Shown: one piece after another, positions 47,001 to 60,200 of the stretch
Layout of the letters: the number at the start of each line of letters is the position of its first letter
How positions within the stretch are numbered: position 1 is the stretch's first letter
From: Macrostomum hystrix
Lineage: Eukaryota; Platyhelminthes; Macrostomidae
Assembly (NCBI GenBank): GCA_950097015.1
Contig: CATNEN010000038.1
Span: 30,100,501-30,164,500, forward strand
DNA: 64,000 nt
Direction: 5' to 3'
Notes under the pieces: generated by a model
Databases searched by the model: none
What the model saw: only the letters and a program-made list of their open reading frames with translations
What the model was told of the DNA's origin: nothing
Program-made: the position numbers and the translations under genes

Positions 47001-48198
47001 AGTGACAGATCGATTTACGCTTGCCTCTCGCACTAATTAGTAAGATTCAGCGACAAAAGGCATTCTTAACTCAGCATTGCATGCGGTTACAAAGACAAAT
47101 ACAAGCAAGTGAAAAGCCAGACTATAAGGAATCGCACCTTGTCAAAGCAGGACCTGACAGAAGGCTCAATGTTGCTGCCACCGAAGCTGGCCGCTTCGCC
47201 CAGGTGTCTGGGCACCTGCAGGCAGTCGTGCAGCAGCAGCCCCAGACGTCGTTGATCCAGGGCACCGCGCTCGTCAACAACGGCTGAGAACAGGTACCTG
47301 GGCGATTCGAACCAATGATTTACTATTAACAGTCTATATAGACTGGGGGATTAACAATCTTAGACTGGGGGATTGACAATCTTAGACTGGGGGATTGACA
47401 ATCTTAGACTGGGGGATTGACAATCTTAGACTGGGGGGATTGACAATCTTAGACTGGGGGATTGACAATCTTAGACTGGGGGATTGACAATTGAATCCTA
47501 GGGATCGACAATCGAATCCTAGGGATCGACAATCGAATCCTAGGGATCGACAATCGAATCCTAGGGATTTATAATCTAAAACTAGGGATTGAAAATCTTA
47601 TCACAGTTTGCCTATGTGCGGATTCGAACTGCCGTCCACCTAGGCACAATGGCTCACCTGTACTTATCCTCTAGGCCAGCGGCGCACAGCAGGACTAGGC
47701 CAACTTTAAAGCTGAGCACCCTGAGTCGGCCGCTGCGCACGTGATCGTAGACATTGAGCAGCCAGTTCAGACTCAAATCGATAGTTTGAGCCTGCAGTCC
47801 GGCGTCGGCATTGGCAGCCGTGGCAGCAGCGCCGCGGGTTCGGCACCTGGCAAACAGGCCGGCGAGGCAGCTGGTCATCTGGGCTACATCGATCAGCCGA
47901 TCACCTGATGCGGCCGTGCCGATGCCGTGATCGCGAAACACCTCAGCAGCCGAGCCTAATGACACCAGATCCAGGTAGAGAGCTCGCTGTAGTCTGCGGA
48001 GCTTGGCAGCGGTGCGATAGGCGGCATAGCGAATGTAGTTGAGCTCGGTTAGACTCTGCATGAGCTCTGCCATGATTGGATGATCCCAGCTAGTCTCGCG
48101 TGTGTCCGCGTTGCGATAATAGGGCAACTGGCTGCCGTTGGGATGAAGCATTCGTTGCCACGGAGGTCGGACACTGTTAGATACAGCTGGGTGAGCTG

Positions 48199-48232
<34 letters not shown>

Positions 48233-51200
48233 AGAATGAATTGAGCCAGTCATTGAAGCGTAGGAAGCTGTCATCACGTTTGCAGTCACGGACTTAGATT
48301 GTTGTTGTTGCTGTTGTTGTTGTTGCTGCTGCTGCTGCCGCTGCTGCTGCTGTTGCTCCTTAAAATTAGCCAACAATCCGCACCTATGCTCGATAGCTGA
48401 ACGCATATTAACCACCTGCTGGCGAATATCAACTAGCCTACTGGCCAGATCGTGATTGAGCACAATTCTAGAATCGGACAATTGTAGAGACTGTCTTTCA
48501 AGACTGCCGGAGAGTCGGGTTAGCGGCTCCAGAGTGTTGGCCAGAAATTCCTGCAGCCTGGCTGGCTCCGAGGCGCATTGCGCCGGAGTCAACGAGTCGA
48601 CGCCGCACCAGGCGGCGACTTCGCGTTGGGCAGCGGCCGCAGAAGCTTCGGCCTGAGCAGCTGTGTCCTCCAGGGCAGCCAGGCCGTGCAGTGCCAGTCT
48701 GAGCGATTCCGAGTGAGCTTCGACGCGGCCTTCAAAGTCCCGAAATCGTCGACTCAACTGGCTGACAGATCGTTGTAGACGGGCGTCAATGTTGGCGCCG
48801 GGGTTGGTCGAGTCGGCTAGCACGGAATCGAACTCGGGACGCCTGGCGCGCAGCTCATTGGCCAGACGATCCAGCTCTGGGGACTGCTCAGTGCGAACAG
48901 ACTCAGCATCGCCACCTGGCATAGAGGATTAGAAGAGCATTAGAGATTAGGATTTTACAAAAAATCTAAGCCTTATATCCTTAACCTAGATTTACACTTA
49001 AAGGTTGTGTACAGCTGTTCAGTCCGTGGACTCAGTCCGTGGGGAAAATTAACCAAATTTCTATTTATAAATATAATTATAGAAACGTTATAAAATGACT
49101 AAACCTAAAGCAATGCTGAGGTTCTTAAGAGTTTTTGTTCGACAACAAAATTTGTTTCCTCGGAAAGAAAAATTGAAATACAAAAATATTAAAAATACTT
49201 ACGAAATCGAAATCTCAAATAATTTCCCAACTGAAATTCCGGAATCCATTCCCAAACCGAAATTCCAGACTCCCATTTCCCAAACCGAAATTCCAGACTC
49301 CCATTTCCCAAACCGAAATTCCAGAATACAATTTCCCAAACCGAAATTCCAGAATCCCATTTCCCAAACCGAATTTCCAGAATACAATTTCCCAAACCGA
49401 ATTTCCAGAATCCCATTTCCCATTTCAAAATTCCAGAATCCCATTTCCCAAACCGAAATTCCAGAATACAATTTCCCAAACCGAAATTCCAGAATCCCAT
49501 TTCCCATATCGAAATTCCAGAATACCATTTCCCAAACCGAAATTCCAGAATCCCATTTCCCAAACCGAAATTCCATAATCCCATTTCCTAAACCGAAATT
49601 CCAGAATCCCATTTCCCAAACCGAAATTCCAGAATACCATTTCCCAAACCGAAATTCCAGAATCCCATTTCCCAAACCGAATTTCCAGAATCCCATTTCC
49701 CAAACCGAATTTCCAGAATCCCATTTCCCAAACCGAAATTCCAGAATCCCATTTGCCAAATCCCATTCCCCTATCCGAACAATGTCTCACCTAGCAGCAG
49801 CTGTTGCTGCCTCAGGCTAGCTTCAGCAGTGGCCAACCAGTCGGCCAAGGACCTGACTCGGACCTGCATCGCTCTAGACTGGCTGCGTCTTCGACGCCGA
49901 CTCTGCTGACGCCGGCGCAGGTCCTGACGCAGCGAAGGGGCCCGCAGCCGGGCCAGCTCAGTCCAACGATGCAACAGACTGGCGGCTCTTGACGATGCCG
50001 AATGCTGCTGCTGCTGATAAGCAACTACAAGCTGAAGCTCAGCAGTGGCTAGCTCACACTCGGAATCGAAGTCCTGCATTTTTATTTAGAGATAATTTGA
50101 GTGTTTTGATTGTCTCAAGGACACAGGAGATTAGAAGTCTCGAACTTTCACTCAAAAGTCGAAAGTACAAGCTAAGTAAGAGGGGTAAGTGGCGCAGCGG
50201 TCTAACGCCTTTGCCTCTCGCACCAAGGTCCCTGAGCTCGATTCTGCCGCGAGCCCACATTCATTTGATCCGCAGCCCCAGACAGAAGGCTTGGGGGCTT
50301 CTCGTGTAATTTACGCCCTTGAGGGGCCAACCTCCATGACACAATGAGAGTGTACACTGCCTGACGATAAGAAAGTCAAGGTGTGTCTAACATATTGGAG
50401 TGCGTCTAACAGATTGGAGTGTGTCTAACAGATTGGAGTGTGTCTAACAGATTAGAGTGTGCCTAACAGATTAGAGTGTGTCTAACAGATTGGACTGTGT
50501 CTAACAGATTAGAGTGTGCCTAACATATTAGAGTGTGTCTAACAGATTGGACTGTGTCTAACAGATTAGAGTGTGCCTAACAGATTAGAGTGTGTCTAAC
50601 AGATTGGAGTGTGTCTAACAGATTAGAGTGTGCCTAACAGATTAGAGTGTGTCTAACAGATTGGAGTGTGTCTAACAGATTAGAGTGTGTCTAACAGATT
50701 GGAGTGTGCCTAACAGATTAGAGTGTGTCTAACAGATTGGAGTGTGTCTAACAGATTTGAGTGTGTCTAACAGATTAGAGTGTGCCTAACAGATTGGAGT
50801 GTGTCTAACAGATTGGACTGTGTCTAACAGATTAGAGTGTGCCTAACAGATTAGAGTGTGTCTAACAGATTGGACTGTGTCTAACAGATTAGAGTGTGAC
50901 TAACAGATTAGAGTGTGCCTAACAGATTAGAGTGTGACTAACAGATTGGAGTGTGTCTAAAAGATTGGAGTGTGTCTAACAGATTAGAGTGTGTCTAACA
51001 GATTGGAGTGTGTCTAACAGAATGGAGTGTGTCTAACAGATTAGACTGTGTCTAACAGATTGGAGTGTGTCTAACAGATTAGAGTGTGACTAACAGATTG
51101 GAGTGTGTCTAACAGATTGGAGTGTGTCTAACTGATTGAAGTGTGTTTAACTGATTGAAGTGTGTCTAACAGATTGGACACCACTGACCTTCAGCTGAGC

Positions 51201-54200
51201 TAGCAGACGCCTCTCTTCGTCAGTGACATCGGCGAGTTCTTCAGCTGCTCCGTCCACCCTGCCGCTGCCGAAACTCGCTGAGCCGGAGTTGTTTTCGTTG
51301 TCAACAAAATAATCGTCATCTTGCTCGTCGACATAGCTGTCGTCGCGTTTGACTTCGCCGGACATTGTTGCAGGAGAAAGCTCCGCTGCTAGCGACACCT
51401 CCCAGTGACGCAATCTGGCCTCGAGTTTGTCCAGCCGGCTGATGGTTTCCATGGAAACAGACGGCGGAGGGGTTGGCTGATTCGAACCGGTAACTCGCTC
51501 TCTGGACGATTGGCGAATCGGTGGCGTCGGTGGAGCATCGTTGCGCCGATGAGGCGGCGGTTTTGGCGGCAGCCTCGTTTGCTGATTCTGATGCTGCTGC
51601 TGTTGCTTTCGTTCGGCAAGTCTAGCCCGAGACTGTCTCAATCGTTCCAGGCGTTCTCTCATTGGTTCGGTGTTCTCGCGCGAGTGCTTGTCGCAGAGCT
51701 GACTGCCAGAATCGATGGCCGCAGCTAGCTGATGGTCCAAGTCGTCTAGACCGCTGCCGCCAGCGCCGCAGTCGACTTGCATACAGTCCAACAGGGACTC
51801 CAAGTGCTGACAGTTCTGCTCCCATTGACGCAGCTCTATGGCCGCCTCCTCCATGGCGATTCGGCGACGATGAAGGCCGGACTCGGCGGCCTCCCAGCTG
51901 GCGACAACGCTGGACACTGCAGGCGGGACAGGGATGATCCGTCACTCTGGCTCTCCTGTTATCTGTCACTCTGACTCTCCTGTTATCTGTCACTATGACT
52001 CTCTTGTTATCTGTCACTCTGGCTCTCCTGTTATCTGTCACTCTGGCTATCCTGTTATCTGTAACTCTGGCTCTCCTGTTATCTGTCACTCTGGCTCTCC
52101 TGTTATCTGTCACTCTGACTCTCCTGTTATCTGTCACTATGACTCTCTTGTTATCTGTCACTCTGACTCTCCTGTTATCTGTCACTCTGACTCTCCTGTT
52201 ATCTGTCACTCTGACTCTCCTGTTATCTGTCACTCTGGTTCTCTTGTTATCTGTCACTCTGACTCTCCTGTTATCTGTCACTCTGACTCTCCTGTTATCT
52301 GTCACTCTGATTCTCCTGTTATCTGTCACTCTGACTCTCCTGTTATCTGTCACTCTGGCTTTCTTGTTATCTGTCACTCTGGCTCTCCTGTTTTCTGTCA
52401 CTCTGGCTCTCTTGTTATCTGTCACTCTGGCTCTCTTGTTATCTGTCACTCTAGCTCTCCTGTTATCTGTCACTCTGGCTCTCTTGTTATCTGTCACTCT
52501 GGCTCTCCTGTTATCTGTCACTCTGGCTCTCTTGTTATCTGTCACTCTGGCTCTCCTGTTATCTGTCACTCTGGCTCTCTTGTTATCTGTCACTCTGGCT
52601 CTCCTGTTATCTGTCACTCTGGCTCTCTTGTTATCTGTCACTCTGACTCTCCTGTTATCTGTCACTCTGACTCTCCTGTTATCTGTCACTCTGACTCTCC
52701 TGTTATCTGTCACTCTGGCTCTCTTGCCATTAACAGCAGCAGACAATTTTAAATTTACGCATAAGACAAAAGTTTTATAAACGCGAAACGGAGATAATAC
52801 TAGTTTTTTTCACATAAAAATCATCATTACATTCTTGTTTTACTGTCAGTGCCTACAGCTTAGTGTTTCTCCTTAGTCTCTCATTTTCACTGCGAGTAAT
52901 GCTGGAACTAAAAAAATTTCTGTCTTAGCAATTTCCATCTTTTTGCTCGAGTGCAATATTACCTCGGGGGAAATATGGGAAATGGGCTGACTGAGTGAAA
53001 GAGAGAGGGGAGGAGAGGAGACCCGTCTGTGCAATAATCCCCTAGGGACTGGCTTTATTGGGATCACTGACTGGACTAGTGTAAGTGTGAGCGAGCTAGC
53101 GAAATATACAGAATGAAGGACAGCTCTAAGCTGAGTTCCTTGCGTTACAAAGACTGAAAAATATAGTTAAGCAGAACAGTGGCGCAACCAAGGGGGGGGC
53201 GGGGGTGGCGGCCGCCCCCTTCGGCCCGCAGGGCAATGTACGCAAAGGGCAAGCTAAGACGCTTGTTAATTTATTACCTTATCTCATTCCCTGTCCCCCA
53301 AGTCCAATGTACATAGACCAAAGACCAAGTCCAAGACCATTGGTCATATATTAATTTTCAAGCTTTCATTATAATCGTGCGTGCGTTCTGATTTTTTAAA
53401 CCTTTTAAATCGAAATTGGCCCAGGAATGGTGGGCGAAAACCGCGAAACAGAGCGCGCTCCACCTGGCGGCCACCCCCCCTTCGGCCCGCGGGGCAACCC
53501 CCCCCTAAGGCAAAACCTGGTTGCGCCACTGAAACAGACGGGTAGGCTAAAAACAATTTGATGCACTGCAATGTTAGTTTGAAATATTAAAATCAAACTT
53601 ACGGTGAAGTGAGAAGTGAGCACACTTTATCACATTAGAAATCTTTATATTGTTCAGCCAATTTAGTTTTTTGATAAAATGACAAAAAAATCCTAAAAAA
53701 GCACCTAGAGGAAATGTAAGACAAATATTAGAATGAAGAATCTTCTTCGACTATTCTTCGCTTTCTCGTCTTTTCTCTCACGATCTCTCGACTTTTTTTC
53801 TTTCAGTATAAGCCGTGAACGCTGCGATACCTTTAGATCCTTCTCGCCTTAATCCCATCTTCTCTTCTATCCCCCCTTACTCCCCATTCTCAGCCCTGTC
53901 CTCTTTTGTGCGTGGACCATTTTTTGTCAGCTGAGCAACGCAGTTGCGGCGGCTAACAAACCAGAAGAGCTGCATCCTCAAGGCCGCAGACGGTCCAAGC
54001 GACCGCCTCAAAACATCCTCAACCTAATCCCGCCACCCCAACATTTTCTTCCCCCATCTCCCTACATTTTCCTCTTTCTCGCGCTCGGTTCTGAGAAGCA
54101 TCCAGATTCTACTGAGACTCATCTCCACTCCAAGCAGTATAGGGGCAAGGAGGGAAGAGGGGAGCGGGTAGAGAGACAAGCGGAAATAGAACCAGCAGCA

Positions 54201-57200
54201 ACCCCATTTTTAATTCCTCAACCTATCTACCGGCCGTCTATTGCTTTCTAATTTTTTTATTAGGTTTTGAGTCTACAAAATCACAGATTTCAGTAAGAGT
54301 CAGTCAGTCAGTCAGTCAGTCAGTCAGTCAGTCAGTCAGTCAGTCAGTCAGTCAGTCAGTCAGTCAGTCAGTCAGTCAGTTAAATTTAAAACAACTTCTT
54401 TTAAAAAACAGTTAAATAATTTGCTGATTCATATTTCACTACTTATAGTAGCACAGTGATATAAAATTTGAGAAGTGTTTTGCTTTACTCTCAAGTACTA
54501 ATGCTTTAAAAAGTATCCGAAAATGAAATTTCCGTAGAAAATGAGATGTGATTCAAACCAGATGGGATTAGAATCTGATGGGATTAGAATCACATGGGAA
54601 TAGAATCTGATGGGATTAGAATCAGACGGGATTAGAATCTGATGGGATTAGAATCTGATGGGATTAGAATCAGATGGGATTAGAATCAGATGGGATTAGA
54701 ATCTGATGGGATCAGAATTAAATGGGATCAGAATTAAATGGGATCAGAATTAGATGGGATCAGAATGAGACGGGATCAGAATCCCATCAGATTGAAATCG
54801 AATTGGTTTGTGGCTCACCACCGCAATCATTCAAGCGTTCAAGACTGCCTGTATCGAAGGCAGATAGTCCCAGTGAGCGACTGTCATCGCCGACAAGATC
54901 ATCGCCAGCTTCGGCGCCGTCAACAAACGGCCTACGCGAGCTGGGTCGCGAGACTCGATCGGAAACAGAAGCGCAAGCGGCGGCAGTAACGGCCGCATCT
55001 GCGGCGTCAGTTGCCTGTCTAAGCAGACGCTGCTGACGCAGGTGCAGTCGCTGTTGACGCAGTTTTTCGTCCGGACTAAACAATTTGCCACTCTGTCTGG
55101 CATTCTCCAGACTGGGAATCTGGAATGACACTTCAGCAGCAGCTGAAGCTACATTTCGCTCGGATTTAAATCTTCGAATCAAGATACTGCCAGATAACCC
55201 GTCGTCAAAGTGATGAGAGAACCAACTTGTTATACCGGCTTTTGGAGTTGGTTTTGTGAAATCTTCGTTCGATTTATTTTTAGCCAAACTCGAACATAGA
55301 GAATTAGACGAAGATGATTTATCCTCATCAGTAAGCTCCTGTTCGTCATCGTCACTGTCATCACTCTGGTCTGACGCAAATAAACCCAATGAAGCTGCTG
55401 CCGAGAACGCTTTCGTAGCCCGATAGACTTGGCCAATTGTTCGCCAATAAGACGACATTTAAATGGTGCAATTTAGTAGCTAAATTGATATCATTATCTG
55501 AGTCTCGAGTTGGCAATAACCTCTGCAGCCTCTGCTTCTTCTGATGATAACGAAGAAAGCTGAGTCTAATGTGTCATTGGCTACATTGCTTAATTATAGC
55601 TCTAGGCCCAATAGATGACTAACTTATTAAAATAAATTTGCGAACCAATGGGATGGTATCGATATGATGATTCTAGGACGCTTATTTCTTATTGGTTAAG
55701 CCAGCTATCCATAAGTCAAACTCCTCCTCAAATGAAAGCATCTTGTTGCAAAACACAATGACGAAACGAAATCTTGCATGTTCCGTCAATGGGAGCGATT
55801 ATATTGATACACGTAAAGAGTTTTCGTTACTCAGTCTCTTCAGATTTTTAGTTGCTACTTTATCAAAAGCAGATGGGAACGATAACACAGAGAGAGAGAT
55901 GGTGAATGCGACTTTTAGTTCGGGTGTACTACGAAAATGAAATGTTCAGACGGGGACTTAAATGTTCGGTAGAGGATTTAAATGTTCAGGAGAGAACTTA
56001 AATGTTCAGGAGAGAACTTGAATGTTCAGGAGAGAACTTAAATGTTCAGGAGAGGACTCAAATGTTCAGGAGAGAACTTGAATGTTCAGGAGAGAACTTG
56101 AATGTTCAGGAGAGAACTTAAATGTTCAGGAGAGAACTTGAATGTTCAGGAGAGAACTTAAATGTTCAGGAGAGGACTCAAATGTTCAGGAGAGAACTTG
56201 AATGTTCAGGAGAGAACTTGAATGTTCAGGAGAGAACTTAAATGTTCAGGAGAGGACTCAAATGTTCAGGAGAGAACTTGAATGTTCAGGAGAGAACTTG
56301 AATGTTCAGGAGAGAACTTAAATGTTCAGGAGAGGACTCAAATGTTCAGGAGAGAACTTGAATGTTCAGGAGAGAACTTGAATGTTCAGGAGAGAACTTA
56401 AATGTTCAGGAGAGAACTTGAATGTTCGGGAGAGAACCCAAATATTCAGGAGAGAACTTGAATGTTCAGGAGAGAACTTAAATATTCAGGAGAGGACTTA
56501 AATGTTCAGGAGAGAACTTGAATGTTCGGGAGAGAACTTAAATGTTCAGGAGAGGTCTTAAATGTTCAGGAGAGGACCCAAATATTCAGGAGAGGACTTA
56601 AATGTTCAGGAGAGAACTTGAATGTTCAGGAGAGGACTTAATTGCGCACGAGTACACCTGAATGTTCAGAGGAGGACTTTAATGTTCAGAAGAGGACTTC
56701 AATGTTCAGAAGAGGACTTCAATGTTCAGAAGAGGACTTCAATGTTCAGAAGAGGACTTCAATGTTCAGAAGAGGACTTTAATGTTCAGAAGAGGACTTC
56801 AATGTTCAGAAGAGGACTTAATTGCGCACGAGTACACCTGAATGTTCAGAGGAGGACTTTAATGTTCAGAAGAGGACTTCAATGTTCAGAAGAGGACCCA
56901 AATGTTCAGAAGAGGACTTCAATGTTCAGAAGAGGACCCAAATGTTCAGAAGAGGACTTCAATGTTCAGAAGAGGACCCAAATGTTCAGAAGAGGACTTC
57001 AATGTTCAGAAGAGGACTTGTATGTTCAAGAGTACACCTGAATGTTCAGGAGAGGACCCAAATGTTTAGGAGTACACCTGAATATTCAGGAGAGGACAGG
57101 GGAAGAAGTTACGGAAAGTAGCTGATTAGTTAGGATAGCATGAGACAGACGCATATTCAATTTGATGGCAAAGTGAAAACTAATTCAGATGTTCGACATT

Positions 57201-60200
57201 CTCATATAACAGTCCCTCTAATCTTCTTCGGTAGATTAATCCCCAAAGCTCTGAGAGCAAATTGCATTACAGGAAGTTGAGCTCAGTTTAATTTAGTCGG
57301 ACATTTTTGTCTTCTAGGCTGACTATCTAAGTGTATTTTATAATATAAGAAGTCTAAGCTAGGGACGTCACGGCTGCTTGTGATACTAGTTATTCTAATA
57401 TACCTTGGTATATATTTCATTGTTTTAATATAAATTAGTTAAAACCCAATGCTCAAAGCAGATAATACACTATGAGCATTGATTGGAGTTTAGGCACGTT
57501 CACAGGCGCTTAATTAAATTTCCTATCATATTTATGATATAGAAAGAAGAAAATATATATGCCTGACACACAATGGTTCTTGAGTTACTTTTGCATTCAA
57601 TTTTTTTTTCAATTTTTTTGTTCTAGTACTTACAAGCTTTAAGTAGTATATACACACATATTTGAAAATAACTTTAATTAAAAAATTGATTTAAGGTGAC
57701 ATTCCGGTAGTTTTTTGACAAGGCAAACGTTAAAACAAAATAAAAAATGAACATTTTTACTTTCCTCAAGCAACAATGATGCCTACTTCTTTATTACTTT
57801 TTTATTACACCTGCCCCAATTGGGTCAGATGTGCAGCCGACAGCACAGCCGCAGCTAATGCGCGGCGCATCTGAAGGCTGCGTACAGCTGTTCAGTCCAC
57901 GGACTGGGGGGACGCCACACCCACCTTCAATTATCCCAGCTGATGCTGGAACCCATTAAACAGCTGGGTGAACTGAAGCAATGCAGAGTTAAGTGTCTTG
58001 CTAAAGGACGCAAATTGTTCCAGTGGAGTCGGGAATCGAACCCCCGACCTTCAAGTCGTGAGTCCGAGGCCCTAACCACTAGGCTACAACCCCTGCTACT
58101 TATTATTACTTACATGTTATTCGACAGCCAATTAAAAATGATTATATTTATAATGAAAAAAACGAAAAGTATATAACTGTTAGTTTTAATCTTAAGAATA
58201 GTATTTTTTCATATTTTTTTAAAGTTTACTACTATTTTTGTAATGAATGAATAATGAAAGGTATTTTAATAACTCACCCTGCGTATTGTAAGGAAAGTTG
58301 GGTTTCTTGCGCAACAGGGTCTTCACCTCGCGCAGGCTGTCCCTTCTTGACTCCAATTCGTTAATATAGTTTTTCACTTTCACTAATGCATCGTTCGGAT
58401 TTAAACTATCAGCGCTGGCTATGGATTGACGAGATAGGTCGGACTGCAACAAATTTAGCATAAAAATAAGTTCAGTGAGAAATTTATTGTTTGTAAATTC
58501 AATTCGGATATCAATGTTATAAGTATACTACTGGTAAGCTAGCTAAATAGTATTGGTCGAATATAGCTTTCAATGCAGTGCTTAATGTACTCTGACCTGA
58601 ATTGAAATATAATTTAACTCAAGCTAAATTAAATTTATATGAGGTAATATTCAATTTACTTTGTGCAAATCCAATACACCTAAAGCTTAATCCAATTCAC
58701 CTGAAGCTAAATCCAATTCCCCTGAAGCTAAATCCAATTCACCTGAAGCTAAATCCAATTCACCTGAAGCTAAATCCAATTCACCTGAAGCTTACTCCAA
58801 TTCACTTGAAGCTAAATCCAATTCCCCTGAAGCTAAATCCAATTCACCTGAAGCTAAATCCAATTCACCTGAAGCTTACTCCAATTCACCTGAAGCTAAA
58901 TCCAATTCCCCTGAAGCTAAATCCAATTCACCTGAAGCTTAATCCAATTCACCTGAAGCTTACTCCAATTCACCTGAAGCTAAATCCAATTCCCCTGAAG
59001 CTAAATCCAATTCCCTGAAGCTAAATCCTATTCCCCAGAAGCTAAATCCAATTTACCTCAAGCTTAATCCAATTCCCTTGAAGCTAAATAAAATGTACCT
59101 CAAGCTAAATCCAATTTACCTGAAGCCAAATTTAATTCACCCGATGCTAAATTTAATTCACCTGAAGCTAAATTTAATTCACCTAAAGCTAAATCCAATT
59201 CACCTGAAGTAAATCCAATTCACCTGAAGCCAAATTTAATTCACCCGATGCTAAATTTAATTCACCTGAAGCTAAATTTAATTCACCTGAAGCCAAATTT
59301 AATTCATCTGAAGCTAAATTTAATTCACCTGAAGCTAAATTTAATTCACCTGAAGCCAAATTTAATTCATCTGAAGCTAAATCCAATTCACCTGAAGCTA
59401 AATCCAATTCACCTGAAGCTAAATCCAATTTACCTCAAGCTTAATCAAATTTACCTGAAGCCAAATTTAATTCACCTGAAGTAAATCCAATTCACCTGAA
59501 GCTAAATCCAATTCACCTGAAGTAAATCCAATTCACCTGAAGTAAATCCAATTCACCTGAAGCTAAATCCAATTTACCTCAAGCTTAATCAAATTTACCT
59601 GAAGCCAAATTTAATTCACCTGAAGCTAAATCCAATTCACCTGAAGCTAATTCATCTAATTCATCTGAGTGATTCAATCAGCAATGAACTCACATCGTCT
59701 CCATCCGGCAAGCGTCCAATAGTGATTCGTTGATTCTTCAAAAAATGATGAATCTTATCTAGCCAAGCAGCCAGATGGTGCAGAGCCTGCGGATCGAACA
59801 CCGGCGAGGGGGAAGCGCAAGCTGAAGATGACGACTGCGGAGCAGCGGAAGTTACCGGTTGAGCGCGTTGAGCAGTGACCGGAGCAGAAGCAGAAGCAGG
59901 AGCGGGAGCAGAGGTAACAGCAGTAGAACAGGCTTCAGTGTACATAGCAGCCAGACGAAGCCACTCATTGGCTAGCGATTTCATTCGATTGCGCAAAGAC
60001 TCGCTGACGCAATCAACTCGCGTATCTTTGTCAATCGGATCGCCAGAGTCGAGCATAGCAGAGTAGCGTTCGGCTAATAGACGATATTCCGTCTCTCTGT
60101 CTGACCAATCTCTGGGACTGATGTCAACTAGGGCTAGTCTTTGTTCTGACGACATGTCGCCAACTTGTGATGTCGGCGTACTAACCAACTGGCAAGCTAT

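Noticed and set aside
47595-47657. tRNA-like GCAGTTCGAATCCGC near the WW exon donor
   Set aside because: Only a T-arm-like piece is present; no acceptor or anticodon stems pair. At most a SINE relic.
51622-52780. Long ORFs on both strands over the 24-bp array
   Set aside because: Repeat translation. The minus-strand ORF runs into the dystrophin exon in the wrong frame.
54722-55036. Plus-strand ORF antisense to the alternative first exon
   Set aside because: It starts in the 16-bp repeat and has no domain character; shadow frame.
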